Positions 47,801 through 59,800 of a stretch of DNA of 64,000 nt are shown one piece after another. Each line of letters begins with the position of its first letter. Position 1 is the stretch's first letter. Source of the DNA: Heterocephalus glaber (Eukaryota; Chordata; Mammalia; Rodentia; Bathyergidae); contig NW_004624782.1 of the NCBI RefSeq assembly GCF_000247695.1, forward strand, positions 13,779,671 to 13,843,670. Direction: 5' to 3'. Position numbers and translations under genes: made by a program. The notes under the pieces are model-generated. The model saw only the letters and a program-made list of their open reading frames with translations. It ran no database searches and had not been told where the DNA came from.

Positions 47801-50800
47801 AGATCCCTCTCATTAGGAAGCTGAGATTGAGACTCGGATTGCTGAGCTGCGGAAAGAGGGTTTCTGGTCCCTGAAGAGGTTACCTAAGGTGCCAGAGCCC
47901 CCCCGCCCCAAAGGCCACTGGGACTACCTGTGTGAGGAGATGCAGTGGCTGTCTGCTGACTTCGCTCAGGAGCGCAGATGGAAACGGGGTGTGGCCCGTA
48001 AGGTATGTTCTCTGGGTCCGTCTTCATTTACTTCTCAGCGGCATCTCGTTGATGCATCTGTGGGGTTAGTTCATGGGATTGAACAGTATAGTCATTTTTG
48101 TGTGTTGTTTTTTTTTTTTGGTACCGGAGATCGAACTCGAGACCTTGCGCTTGCAAGGCAGGCACCGGAACCACTGAGCTAAATCCCCGGCCCAGTGTAG
48201 TCATTTTTGATGCTTGTCTTACAGCATTTTGAGCACAGTTCTAACATCCTAGAGTTATTGGCCTTGATTGTTTTCTTTGCCTTTGGTGGGTTAGAATATC
48301 TGGCTTTGAATGTTTTTACACTGAGTCTATTCCCATAGGTAGTGCGCATGGTGATCCGACATCATGAGGAGCAGCGGCAGAAAGAGGAACGGGCTCGGAG
48401 GGAAGAGCAGGCCAAGTTGCGTCGAATTGCTTCCACCATGGCCAAGGATGTCAGACAGTTCTGGAGCAATGTGGAGAAAGTAAGTATTTGGGGTTGGCAA
48501 AGAGAAAGGGCCTTGGATTAGGTTGGAGGGTGGTCTGGTAATAGGGATGATCAAGTCTTCCTGAGGGAGTGAACATTCTCAGGCAGCTCTAATGCCACAT
48601 CTGCTGTGCATGGGACTTTTCTAGCATGGAGTGATATGAGAAGGTATAGTGCCAAAAATTGGGCCATGCATTTTTGGATTTACCCTTATAGCCCATTTCC
48701 CTTTTGCCAGGTATCTAATCTGCTTTTTCTTTTTTGTTTTTTTCTTTCTTTCATATTAATTTTTATTATATATACACAGACCAGTACCTTTAATGAAGGA
48801 CATCTTCATAAAAGATGGCTGTTTAGGGCTGGGGATTTAGCTCAGTGGTTCTGGCACCTGCCGTGCAAGTGCAAGGTCCTTAGTTCGATCCCCATTATCC
48901 CCCGCCCCCCCAAAAAGGCTGTTTACAGGTATAAACAAGTAACACTATATTATACACCAGATGAAATACCATTCACTACATGCTGAATTAATTTCTTTTA
49001 AAACTTAAAAATACAATTTTTTTGTTTGTTTTTTGTTTCTTTTTGTTTTTGGTACCAGGGATTGCACTCGGGACCTTGCGCTTGCATGGCAGTTGCCGGA
49101 ACCACTGAGCTAAATCCCTGGCTCCTAAAAGTATAATTTTATTTTAATTTAAATTTCATTTAATTTTATGTTTTTAGTGCTGGGGATCGAACTCAGGTCC
49201 TTGCACTTGCGCAGCAGGCGGTGAAACCATTGAGCTAAATCCCCGGCCCAAAATATAATTTTATAATCAGATACTTGATTCCTGTCAATTTTAAGTCACC
49301 ATAATATTCAAGAAGGATCGATATACTTAAATTTAAATTTATAACTTATTTAAATGTTATTTCTGGGCTGGGAATTTAGCTCAGTGGTTCCACCGCCTGC
49401 CTCGCAAGCGCAAGGTCCCAAGTTTGATCCCCAGTTCCAGAAAAAAGAAATAACATTTATTTGTTTTTTTGGTACTGGGGATTGAACTCGGGTCCCTCAG
49501 CTTGCAAGGCAGGCGGTGGAACCACTGAGCTAAATCCCTGGCTAAATGCTATTTCAAACACTGCTTTCTATATGTTATAGTCTGCTTTTTCTAAAACACA
49601 TTTGTTGCATTTATTTGCTGGAAGCTGACCTTGGTGGCACAGGCTGTAATCCAAGCACATGGGAGATTGAAGCAGGAGGCTTGCCACGAGTTTGAGGCCA
49701 GCCTGGGCTGTATAACAAGACTCTGAAAAATCAACCAGAACAAAAAACAAAAAAACCCGAAAAGCAAACAACCTACAACTCACTTATTTGCTGGAGTACC
49801 ATTAAAGTTCCCATTGCCCCCATGTTAAGTTGTAAATATTTCTTAAGTACTGTTGTTCTTCAGTGTCCATGGAAGATTCATTCCAAGACGCCCTGTGGGC
49901 CTCAAAATCTGGTGATGCTAAGTCCTATATGTAAAATTGCATATTAACTGATAACCTACACACCAATACGTTATCTCTAGATTATTCGTACTATCTAATA
50001 CAATGTGAGTGCTGTGTAAATAGTTGTATCATTATTATTATTTTTCTTTTTTGGTATCAGGGATCGAACTCAGGTCCTTGTGCTTGACAGGCAGGCTGTG
50101 GAACCACTGAGCTAAATCCCCAGCCCAGTAGTTGTATTGTTTAAGGAATAATGATGAAGAAAAAGACTTGTATTTGTTCAGTAGAAGTGTATTTTGTTCT
50201 ATCGTTTTTGTCATGCTGGGGATCAAACTCAGGCCCTCCTGCATGCTAGGCAGGTACTCTGCCACTGAGCCACGTCCTTGGCTCCAGGTCCCATTGCTTT
50301 TTGTTTTTTTGAGATGAGGTTTTGCTCATTGTGGAAAGTGATCTGGAACTCCTGGACTCAGCCCCGTAGGTGGGATCATGGGTGTGGGCCACCACATCTG
50401 GCAGCAGTTTATTCATTTATTGTTCTGAGGATGAAGCCCAGGGCCTTGTGCATACTACGTTTTCATTTTACTGTTGTCCTGTATCTCTACCCTTTTTGAA
50501 CATTTTCAGTCGCAGGTTGGTGGACATCCCTGGTGACTTACTTATATTCTTTCTGCTGTTGGGAATGCTTTTCTTCTCATTTGCACTTAGGAAACACCTT
50601 GTTTCTTTCCTTTTCTATTTCTTTTTATTTTTTGAGCCAGGGTCTCAACATGTAGTTCAGGCTGGCCTTGAACTCACTGTGTAGCCCAGGCTGGCTTTGA
50701 ACTGATAGCCTCAGCTTCCCAAGCACTGGGATTATAGGTGTGTGCCACCATGCCTACCTCTTGTTTTATTTTATTTTTTTGAGATAGGGTCTTTTTTTTT

Positions 50801-53800
50801 TTGGTCTTGAGACAGAGTCCCTGCTAAATTACCCAGGCTGGGCTCGAACTTGCAATCTTCCTGCCTCAGCCTCCCGAGGGCTGAAATTACAGATGTGTGC
50901 CAATGCACCTGGCAAGGTAGGGTCTTTTTTTTTTTTTTGGTACCAGGGATCGAACTTGGGTCTTTGCGGTTCTGCAGCAGGCCAGTGAAACCACTGAGCT
51001 TAATCCCCGGCCTCAAGGTAGGCTCTTAATAAGTAGTTTAGGCTGGCCTCCGACTTACTGGTAGCCTGCCTAGGCTGGCCTGGAACTCAAGACAGTCCTT
51101 CTGCCACAGCCTCCCAAGTGCTGGGAGTACAGGTGTGTGCTACCATGCCTGGCTTTTTCTTCTTTTTATCTTCCTTATTTTGCTGTGCTAGGGATCAAAT
51201 CCAGGACTTTGTGCATGCTAGGCAAGTGCTGTACCCCTGAGTGACACCCCAGGCTTCGCCTATTTATTTATTTATTTAGGTACACGGGGATCGAACTCGG
51301 GTCCTTGCGCTTGCGAGGCAGGCAGCAGAACCCATTGATCTAAATCCCTGGCCCAACCTATTTATTTTTTAAGATCTAGCTCCAAATGCATTTGCAAATC
51401 ATTCAATGCTAATCTGGCTCTTCTCTCACTTTTTTTTCCTTTCTTCCTTCCTCAGAAGCACCCTGTTAATCACGAGTCTCTTAAAATCATTTAGTTCTTT
51501 TCTCCTGAATGGCCAGCCTCAGGGAGATGTCCCTTAACATTCACAATAGGGATGTGACTTGTATATCTCACTGCTAGGTGCCTCTGATTTGAATTCTATG
51601 GACGGATGCTAGATAGCTAACCACTGGTTGTTCAAGCTGCCTGATGGGACAGTCATGCATGTAGCACTGGCATTTCAAGCTGGTGGGAACATGTTAAACA
51701 TTGAATAAAAGTATATAAATAAAGTTATCTTTGTGATTTATTCCTTTCATGATTATGGCAGGTGGTACAATTTAAGCAACAGTCTCGCCTTGAGGAAAAG
51801 CGCAAAAAAGCCTTGGACCTGCACTTGGACTTCATTGTGGGTCAGACTGAAAAGTACTCAGACCTTCTGTCTCAAAGCCTCAACCAGCCACTGGCCTCCA
51901 GCAAAGCTGGCTCTTCCCCTTGCCTTGGCTCTTCCTCAGCTGCCTCCAGTCCTCTACCCCCTGCCTCCAGGCTGGATGATGAAGGTGTGTGTTCTCTTGG
52001 GCTCTGTTACTCTTCCCTATGTACCCGTTCCAGAGCTGAAAAATCCACCCTGTGGCTTGCAGGGCCCGTGGACTTTGTGACCTTGTTCTCCTGCTATAGA
52101 TGGGGACTTCCAACCCCAAGAGGAGGAGGAGGATGATGAGGAGACCATTGAGGTTGAAGAACAACAGGAAGGCAATGATGCAGAGACCCAGAGGCGTGAG
52201 ATTGAGCTACTTCGACGTGAGGGAGAACTGCCACTGGAAGAGCTGATCCGTTCCCTCCCTCCTCAGCTGCTGGGAGGGCCTTCAAGCCCCTCTCAGACCA
52301 CCTCCTCCCATGACAGTGACACCAGAGATGGGCCTGAGGAAAGTGTTGAAGAGGAACCTTCGAGTGTTTTGGAGGTATAGGCAAGAGAGGTGGAGAGAGG
52401 CCTCAGGGTGGGAGCAGAGCGGGAGGTTCAGGTCTGAGTCCTGGGCTCATAGGTTGGCTGTGGGTTTTGAGTCCTCCCTTGTTAAGGAGAGTTGGTGGGA
52501 CTATCATTTGGGGACAGCTGGGGAAGAACTTGGGTTTGGGCAACTTGTAGCTTACATTTGGCAGAGTGTCTGATGTAGCAGAAAAGTACTATAATTTATG
52601 TTGTGTAGGGAGGAGGGTTACTGGGTATCCCAAGGAGTGCTGAGCTACATCTCCAGCCATTTTTGCTTTTAAATTTTGAGACAGGATTTAATTAAGTTTC
52701 CTGGTTGTCCTCAGACTTACCATCTTCCTGTCTCCTAAGTAGCTAGAATTACAACAGTGTACCACTGGACGAGATTACTTCCCTCTTTATATTATTTATT
52801 TATTCATTTATTTATTTTTGGTACTGGGGATCAGACTCAGAACCTTGTGCTTGTGAGGCAGGTACGGTGCCACTGAGCTAAATCCTCAGTACTTTCCTCT
52901 TTTTTTTTTGGTACCGGGGATTGAACTCCCGGTCCTTGCACTTGGGCAGCAGGTGGCAAAACCACTGAGCTAAATCCCCAGCCCAGTACTTCCCTCTTTA
53001 AATGGCTGTGTGATCTTCTTTTGACCCTTACTTGCCACTTTGGCAAAATGACCCTAATATTCTTTTATTGGTTTGTAAATTAGGAGCTGGAATGGTCACC
53101 TTGATGTCTCTTCAGGACTTCTGTGTTCTCTTTGTTCACATATCTGGGTGTTGGAGACCTTTATTTCTTTTTTCTTTTTGGTACCAGGGATCGAACTCAG
53201 GACCTTGTGATTGTGAGTCAGATGCGGTGCCATTGAGCTAAATCCCCAGCCCTGGAGGCCTTTATTTCTTACTTAGCACTTTCACAGGTCCTCCCCTAGA
53301 CAGTGGGGCCAGGATTTGGTAGCTGGTGCTGAAAGAAAACCTTGATGGCATACTTGCCCTGGTGTTACACCAGTGGCAGCTGTCACTCAGTGGGACAGAC
53401 ACCATTTTGTGATTGTCAACATTATGCCTTCCTGCTTCTCTAACCTTAGATGCTTCCAGGTGTGGTGATGCACGCCTGTAATCCCAGCACTTGGGAGGGT
53501 GAGGCAGGAAGATTGCTGCAAGTTTGAGGCCAGCCTGGGCTACATAGTGAGTTTAAGGCCAGGCTGAAATATATAGTGAGACCCTGTCTCAAAAAGCAAA
53601 AAAACAAAAACACGTTAGGTGCTCCCACTTGTTATCCTTTGGCATACAGGTGAAGCCCCCACCTTTGTCTGTCACACAGTGCAGCAAACGGCCTTGGCAT
53701 CCAGATGAAGATGACGAAGAGTTTACTGCCAATGAGGATGAAGGTCAGGCCTGTTCACTTTATCTGGTTGTCACATACCCCTAGAATTAATTGTTTGGCC

Positions 53801-56800
53801 CTAACCTTTCAGGCTTTTTCACCTTTTTCTTTTAGAATGTGTTCTGTGTCTTTGTCCTCATTGATTGGGCTGCTTCTTTTTCCTAGCTGAGGATGAAGAA
53901 GACACCATAGCAGCTGAGGAACAGTTGGAAGGGGAGGTGGATCACGCCATGGAGCTGAGTGAATTGGCTCGAGAAGGTGACACTCATCAGATACTTTACT
54001 GAGCATCCATTTGGCACCTCCCCTGTGCAGAGTGCCAGGGATAGAGAGCTGATGTCATCTCTGATGGAAGGAGTGTCTAATGACAAAGATAGGCATAAGA
54101 CTTGGGAATAATAAGTTCTTTAAGAACTTATAAGTAGAAAATGATGAGTGTTTCTCATGGAAGTTTGGACAAAGTGATATGGAAGCTCAGTAGAGATAAT
54201 TGTAAGAGAATATTGGTACTGGGCAGGATGTTGCACATTGTAATCTCAGGAACTCGAGCCTGAGGCAGGAGGATTACAAATTCAAGGCCAGTTCAGGCAG
54301 TTTAGCAAGATCCTGTCTCAAAATGAAGTGGTAGTGCACCCTTGGATTTAAGGCTCGTAATTGCCCTCTCTTGAAAGGATATCAACAATATTTCACTTGA
54401 GTTTTGAAAAGGAGGTTCACCAGACTGGTAACGTCCTTTTCAGAAGAAAGCACCACTTTCCCTGGTTGTAGCCCAGGTTGTAGGGCTGGCATCGGTAGCT
54501 AGTGCTCAGAGTAAACTGGTCTCCCCTTACACCTCGGCATAGTCGTGTCTTCAAAGGCCTAGATAAAAGGAACTGGCATCATGCAGCCCCTCCCCACCTT
54601 CTCCCCTCCTTCATTTCCCTACCAGGTGAGTTGTCTATGGAGGAGCTACTTCAGCAGTATGCAGGGGCCTATGCCTCTGATGCTTCTGCTCCAGGATCTG
54701 GGAGTAGTGAAGAAGATGAAGAAGAGGTTGAAGCTAATAGCTTTGAATGTGAGCCAGAGGGGGCCACAGCAGCTGAAGAGGCTCCCCATGAGGACAGTAG
54801 CAGCCAGTCAGGTGAATGTGTGTTCTAGGTGGGAACTGGGGAGGGCAGGTGTGGGTGGAGCAGGTGTGGTGAGCACTAAGCCTTGGTCTTACGATTTAGA
54901 CTCTTCAGAAGAACAGAGCGAGGATGAGGAAGATGAACATTCAGAAGAGGAAGAAACAAGTGGGAGTTCAGAATCGGAAGAATCTGAGTCTGATGAATCT
55001 GAGGATGCCCAATCACAGAGCCAGGCAGATGAGGAAGAGGAAGAAGATGATTTTGGGGTGGAGTACTTGCTTGCCCGGGATGAAGAACAGAGTGAGGCAG
55101 ATGGAGGGAGTGGTCCTCCCACCCCAGGGCCCACCACCACTCTAGGTCCAAAGAAAGAAATTACTGACATTGCTGCAGCAGCTGAAAGTCTCCAGCCCAA
55201 GGGGTACACCTTGGCCACTACCCAGGTATCCTCAGGCCCCAGCTCCTGCTTATGTCTTACCTTTACAGTGTCTGGTGTCCGATGTCTCAGTTCCACCATG
55301 GTAATTATTTTTTTCTGTTCCCGTCAGGTGAAGACACCCATCCCCCTCCTCCTGCGGGGTCAGCTCCGGGAATACCAACATATTGGGCTCGACTGGCTGG
55401 TTACTATGTATGAGAAGAAGCTCAATGGCATTCTTGCAGATGAGATGGGGCTAGGGAAGACTATCCAGACCATCTCCTTGCTTGCTCATTTGGCCTGTGA
55501 GAAAGGTAAGTAGGCAGGACCCGTCTTGGCCAGCTCCCTGGGGAGCTGTTTTAGTGGTGACTCCACCTGTATTAAGGTGAAATACTTGTTCTCTTGTCGG
55601 TAATTGCTCCTGGAGGGTAGTGTAGGTGCTAGTATTCTTAGGGTCATTAACAGGAGAGGGTGGTCAGGAAACCACTATTCACATACCTTTACTATATGTC
55701 TCATTCCTTTGTTAAACAGGTAACTGGGGTCCCCATTTAATCATTGTTCCTACCAGCGTGATGTTGAACTGGGAGATGGAGTTGAAACGATGGTGCCCCA
55801 GCTTTAAAATCCTTACTTACTATGGAGCCCAGAAAGAGAGGAAGCTCAAGCGGCAGGTTCGATTCTCCATATGGTCACATTAACCCATTGATGTCACTCG
55901 AATTCTGTTTTTAGTCTCTTTTCTCAGATTAGTTCATTTTCCTTATCTGCTTATTGCTGCTTTCTTCTGCTGGAAAGTTTCCATTTCTTCTGCTATATCT
56001 TACCTTGAGGATCTTAATATTTAAGTCTTCCCTTTGGCCTATTTTTTCCCCCTACTCTTAGTGCTTTTTCTTTTTTTTCTTCTGGTACTAGGGATTGAAC
56101 CCAGAGCCTCTGCACTGAGCTATCAAGCGTTTTTTTTTTTTTTAATACCAGGGATTGAACTCAGGGCCTTGCACTTGTGAGGCAGGTGGCAGCACCGCTG
56201 AGCTAAATCCCCAGCCCCTATTTTGTTTTGTTTTGGTTTTTCAGTACCGGGAATCGAACTCAGGACCTTGCGCTTGCGAGGCAGATGGTGGAACCGCTGA
56301 GCTAAATCCCCGCCCTGCCCCCCTGCCCCCCCCCCCATTTTGTTTTTGAGACAAGGTCATACTATAGTTCAGGCTGGTCTTTTTTTTTTTCTTTAACATT
56401 TTATTCTTTTATTGGTACATTTTAGGTATACAGTACATTTACATTTATCATTGGGTACTTGTACCTGTACCTGATGTATCTTGGTTAGTTTTTTTTCCGT
56501 TACCTGTGCGCCCTTCACCCCCTCCACCCTTCCCTATTTACATAGATTTTGTTTCCATTTTTTCCTTGTCTCATAATTTTTCCTTTCCCTTCTTTTTTTT
56601 TCCCCTTCCCCTCCCACCACCCCTACACTTTTGGACCTTTTCCTATTTCAGATTATCAGTTATTCATTTTAATCATTTTAATCCTTATTTACACTTTCAG
56701 TTTCTCACACTAGAGAAACTATTTGGTATTTACACATGTGTGTCCTATTTATCTCACTAAAAAGTATGGCCTCAATGTGCATCCACTCAGCTATAAATGT

Positions 56801-59800
56801 CTCTAGTTTCTCATTCTTTATGGCTGAGTAATACTCCATTTTATAAAAAAACCCCACATCTTCTTTATCCAGTTTCCAGTTGATGGACACTTGGGCTGTT
56901 TCCAAGCTTTAGCTGTTACAAACTGTGCCACTATAAACATGGGTGCCACATATATCACTGTGGTATGATTCTTTTAATTCTTTGGGGAAGATACCCAGCA
57001 GGGGGATAGCTGGGTCGAATGGGACCTCTAGCCCTGGTTCTTTGAGGAATCTCCATACTGATTTCCACAGTGGTTGCACCAGTCTGCACTCCCACCAACA
57101 GTGGAGAAGGGTTCCTTTCTCCCCACACCCCTGCCAGCATTTGTTATTGGTTGATTCCTTGATAGCAGTCAGGCTGGACTTGAACTCACTATTTAGCTCA
57201 GGCTAGCATTGAACTCTTGGCAGTTCCCCTGTCCCAGCCTCCCAAGTGCTGGGATTACAGGTGTGTGCCACTATGCCTGGCTATTTATTTATTTGTTTTT
57301 AAGACAAGGTCTAGGTAAGTTGCCCATGTTGGGGTTAAACTTGAGATCCTCCTGCCGTAGCCTCCCCAAAATATTTAGATTTCAGGTGGTCACCATGTCT
57401 GCTTTACCTTACCTTCTGCTTTCTTTCCTTAATCCCTCAGGGCTGGACCAAGCCCAATGCCTTCCATGTGTGTATCACATCTTACAAGCTGGTGCTGCAG
57501 GACCACCAGGCCTTCCGTCGCAAGAACTGGCGCTATCTAATTCTGGATGAGGCTCAGAACATCAAGAACTTTAAGTCTCAGCGCTGGCAGTCACTGCTGA
57601 ACTTCAACAGGTAGAGATGGAGGTGGGGAATCACTGGAGGGCTGGCGTGGGATGAGAAGTGTCAGGGCTGTTGGGAAGCCTGGGCCCTTGCTAACCGTCC
57701 TCCTCCTGACTCCTTGTCTTTGCAGCCAGAGGCGCCTGCTCCTCACAGGAACACCCTTGCAGAATAGCCTCATGGAGCTGTGGTCCTTGATGCACTTTTT
57801 GATGCCCCATGTCTTCCAGTCTCATCGAGAGTTCAAAGAATGGTTCTCTAACCCCCTAACTGGCATGATTGAGGGCAGCCAAGAGTATAATGAAGGTCTA
57901 GTCAAACGGCTCCACAAGGTAGGGCAGCACGTCTTTCACCATTCTAGTTTTTACTTTTTTGTCTTCTCAATCTGTGTGTATATCACAGGCATCCTCATTC
58001 CCAGGGATTTTGGCTGTTTCCTGTGTGATAATGACACCTCGGTTTGAATTTGTAATCCCTCGAGTTTCTAGATCACTTGGCTGAATTCTAATTTCTGACT
58101 TGATGCCTTTAATTGAAAGTTGCTGTTTTTTATTTTTTTGATACTGGGGATCGAACTCGGGTCCTTGCACTTGCGCAGCAGGTGGCGAAACCACTGAGCT
58201 AAATCCCTGACCTGCTGTTTTTTTCTTTCTGGAGATTGAACCCAGGGTCTTGCACATTCTAGGGAAGTGCTCTTAACACTGGGGTACCTTCCTATCCCTG
58301 AAAGTTCCTCTCTCTTTTTTTTTTTTTTTTTTGGGTATCAGGGATCGAACTCGGGACCTTGTGCTTGTGGGGCAGACAGCGGCACCACTGAGCCAAATCC
58401 CCGGCCCTAAAGTTCCTCTTGAATTCACTGTCTTCTCAGCCAAATATCTCTGGCCATATAACCTGTTATTTGTCAGCGAAAAATCTCTGGTTTTATAATC
58501 TTTTCTAGCTGCACCATTGTTTGGTAAAACCAAGGTAGGAACCAGGAAGTCTTCTTTAACAACTGTATTTCCTTCATTTACCTCGCTTCACTTCCTCCAT
58601 GGCCACTATGGATATTGAAGTCGATGTCTTACAGGATTTTGTATATTATCCTGTCAAAGCCACAGTTTTTTTGTTTTGGTGCTGGGGATCAAACTCAGGA
58701 CTTTGCACATGCCAGGCAGGCACTGTAGTGCTGAGATATGTCCCCAGCTGAAATTACTGTTACTGCTGGGAATTGAACGCAGGACCTTATGTATGCTGAG
58801 GACCCACTCTACAACTGAGTCATACCACAACACCCGAGATCATAATTTCTGTTCAGAGGGCTGGGGTTTTAGCTCAGTGGTTCCACTGCCTGCCTCACAA
58901 GCACAAGGACCCAGGTTCAATCCCCGGTACCAAAAAAAAAAAAATTTCTGTTCATAGCTTTTTTCCTGGATTTATTTTTGTAATCTGGTAAACTTAGTGT
59001 CACTCCTTGAAATGTAGTTGGAAGCATCTTTCCTGCATTGTTATTTGGTTTACTCATTGCTTCCTCCTGTCAGTTTGTATGTGACCTGCAGTTCCTTCTG
59101 TGTCTGTTGTCTTCAGCAGACACGAGTCCCTTGAGAGGAGGGCTTGCATCTGACTCAGCTTTGTGTGGTGGTGTCTGGCGTGCCACATGACTCCATTGAG
59201 AAGGGGTAGGGTGGGACTTAGAGCCCACTGTTCTCCAGACAACCTCCTGCTTCTTTACTTAGGTTTTGCGGCCTTTTTTGCTGCGTCGAGTTAAGGTGGA
59301 TGTTGAGAAGCAGATGCCCAAAAAGTATGAGCATGTTATCCGCTGTCGGCTCTCCAAGCGCCAGCGCTGTCTCTATGATGACTTCATGGCACAGACCACG
59401 TAAGGGAGGGTGAGGGTAGTGAGCCTTAGACTGGCGTATGGGTGGTTGTCAGAATGTTTGATTTATCTTTCATCTCTCTCCAGAACTAAGGAGACACTAG
59501 CCACAGGCCATTTCATGAGTGTCATCAACATTTTGATGCAGCTGCGAAAAGTCTGCAATCATCCAAATCTATTTGACCCTCGACCTGTTACTTCCCCCTT
59601 CATCACCCCAGGCATCTGCTTCAGCACCGCCTCTTTGGTGCTTAGTGCCACTGATGTCCACCCACTCCAGGTAAGTGGTTGCCCCCCACGGGACCTAATA
59701 CCTCTTGAGTCTGACCTTTTTCATCCTTACTACTTCCTTCATTTCATCCCTTCTGTACTGTTCCACTAGTTTTATTGTTTTCTAGCCATGTGATTTGGCA

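Larger units (their letters stand above)
52100..55225 (+). other. SRCAP: SRCAP acidic region exons
   Basis: Exons 52100-52374, 53650-53743, 53887-53976, 54626-54811 and 54900-55225 encode long Glu/Asp/Ser runs (about residues 286-609). They include [17 protein letters not shown] and [20 protein letters not shown] segments; the SWR1-class enzymes use this zone to contact H2A.Z-H2B. Family role is known; the residue-level contact is inferred. Confidence 0.75.
55328..59670 (+). other. SRCAP: SRCAP Snf2 ATPase N-lobe exons
   Basis: Exons 55328-55505 ([11 protein letters not shown], Walker A DEMGLGKT), 55720-55856 ([10 protein letters not shown]), 57441-57610 (motif II DEAQ), 57726-57918 (motif III TGTPLQN), 59263-59399 ([10 protein letters not shown]) and 59484-59670 ([12 protein letters not shown]). 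All key catalytic residues are intact. Motifs V and VI belong to the second lobe outside the window. Confidence 0.95.
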
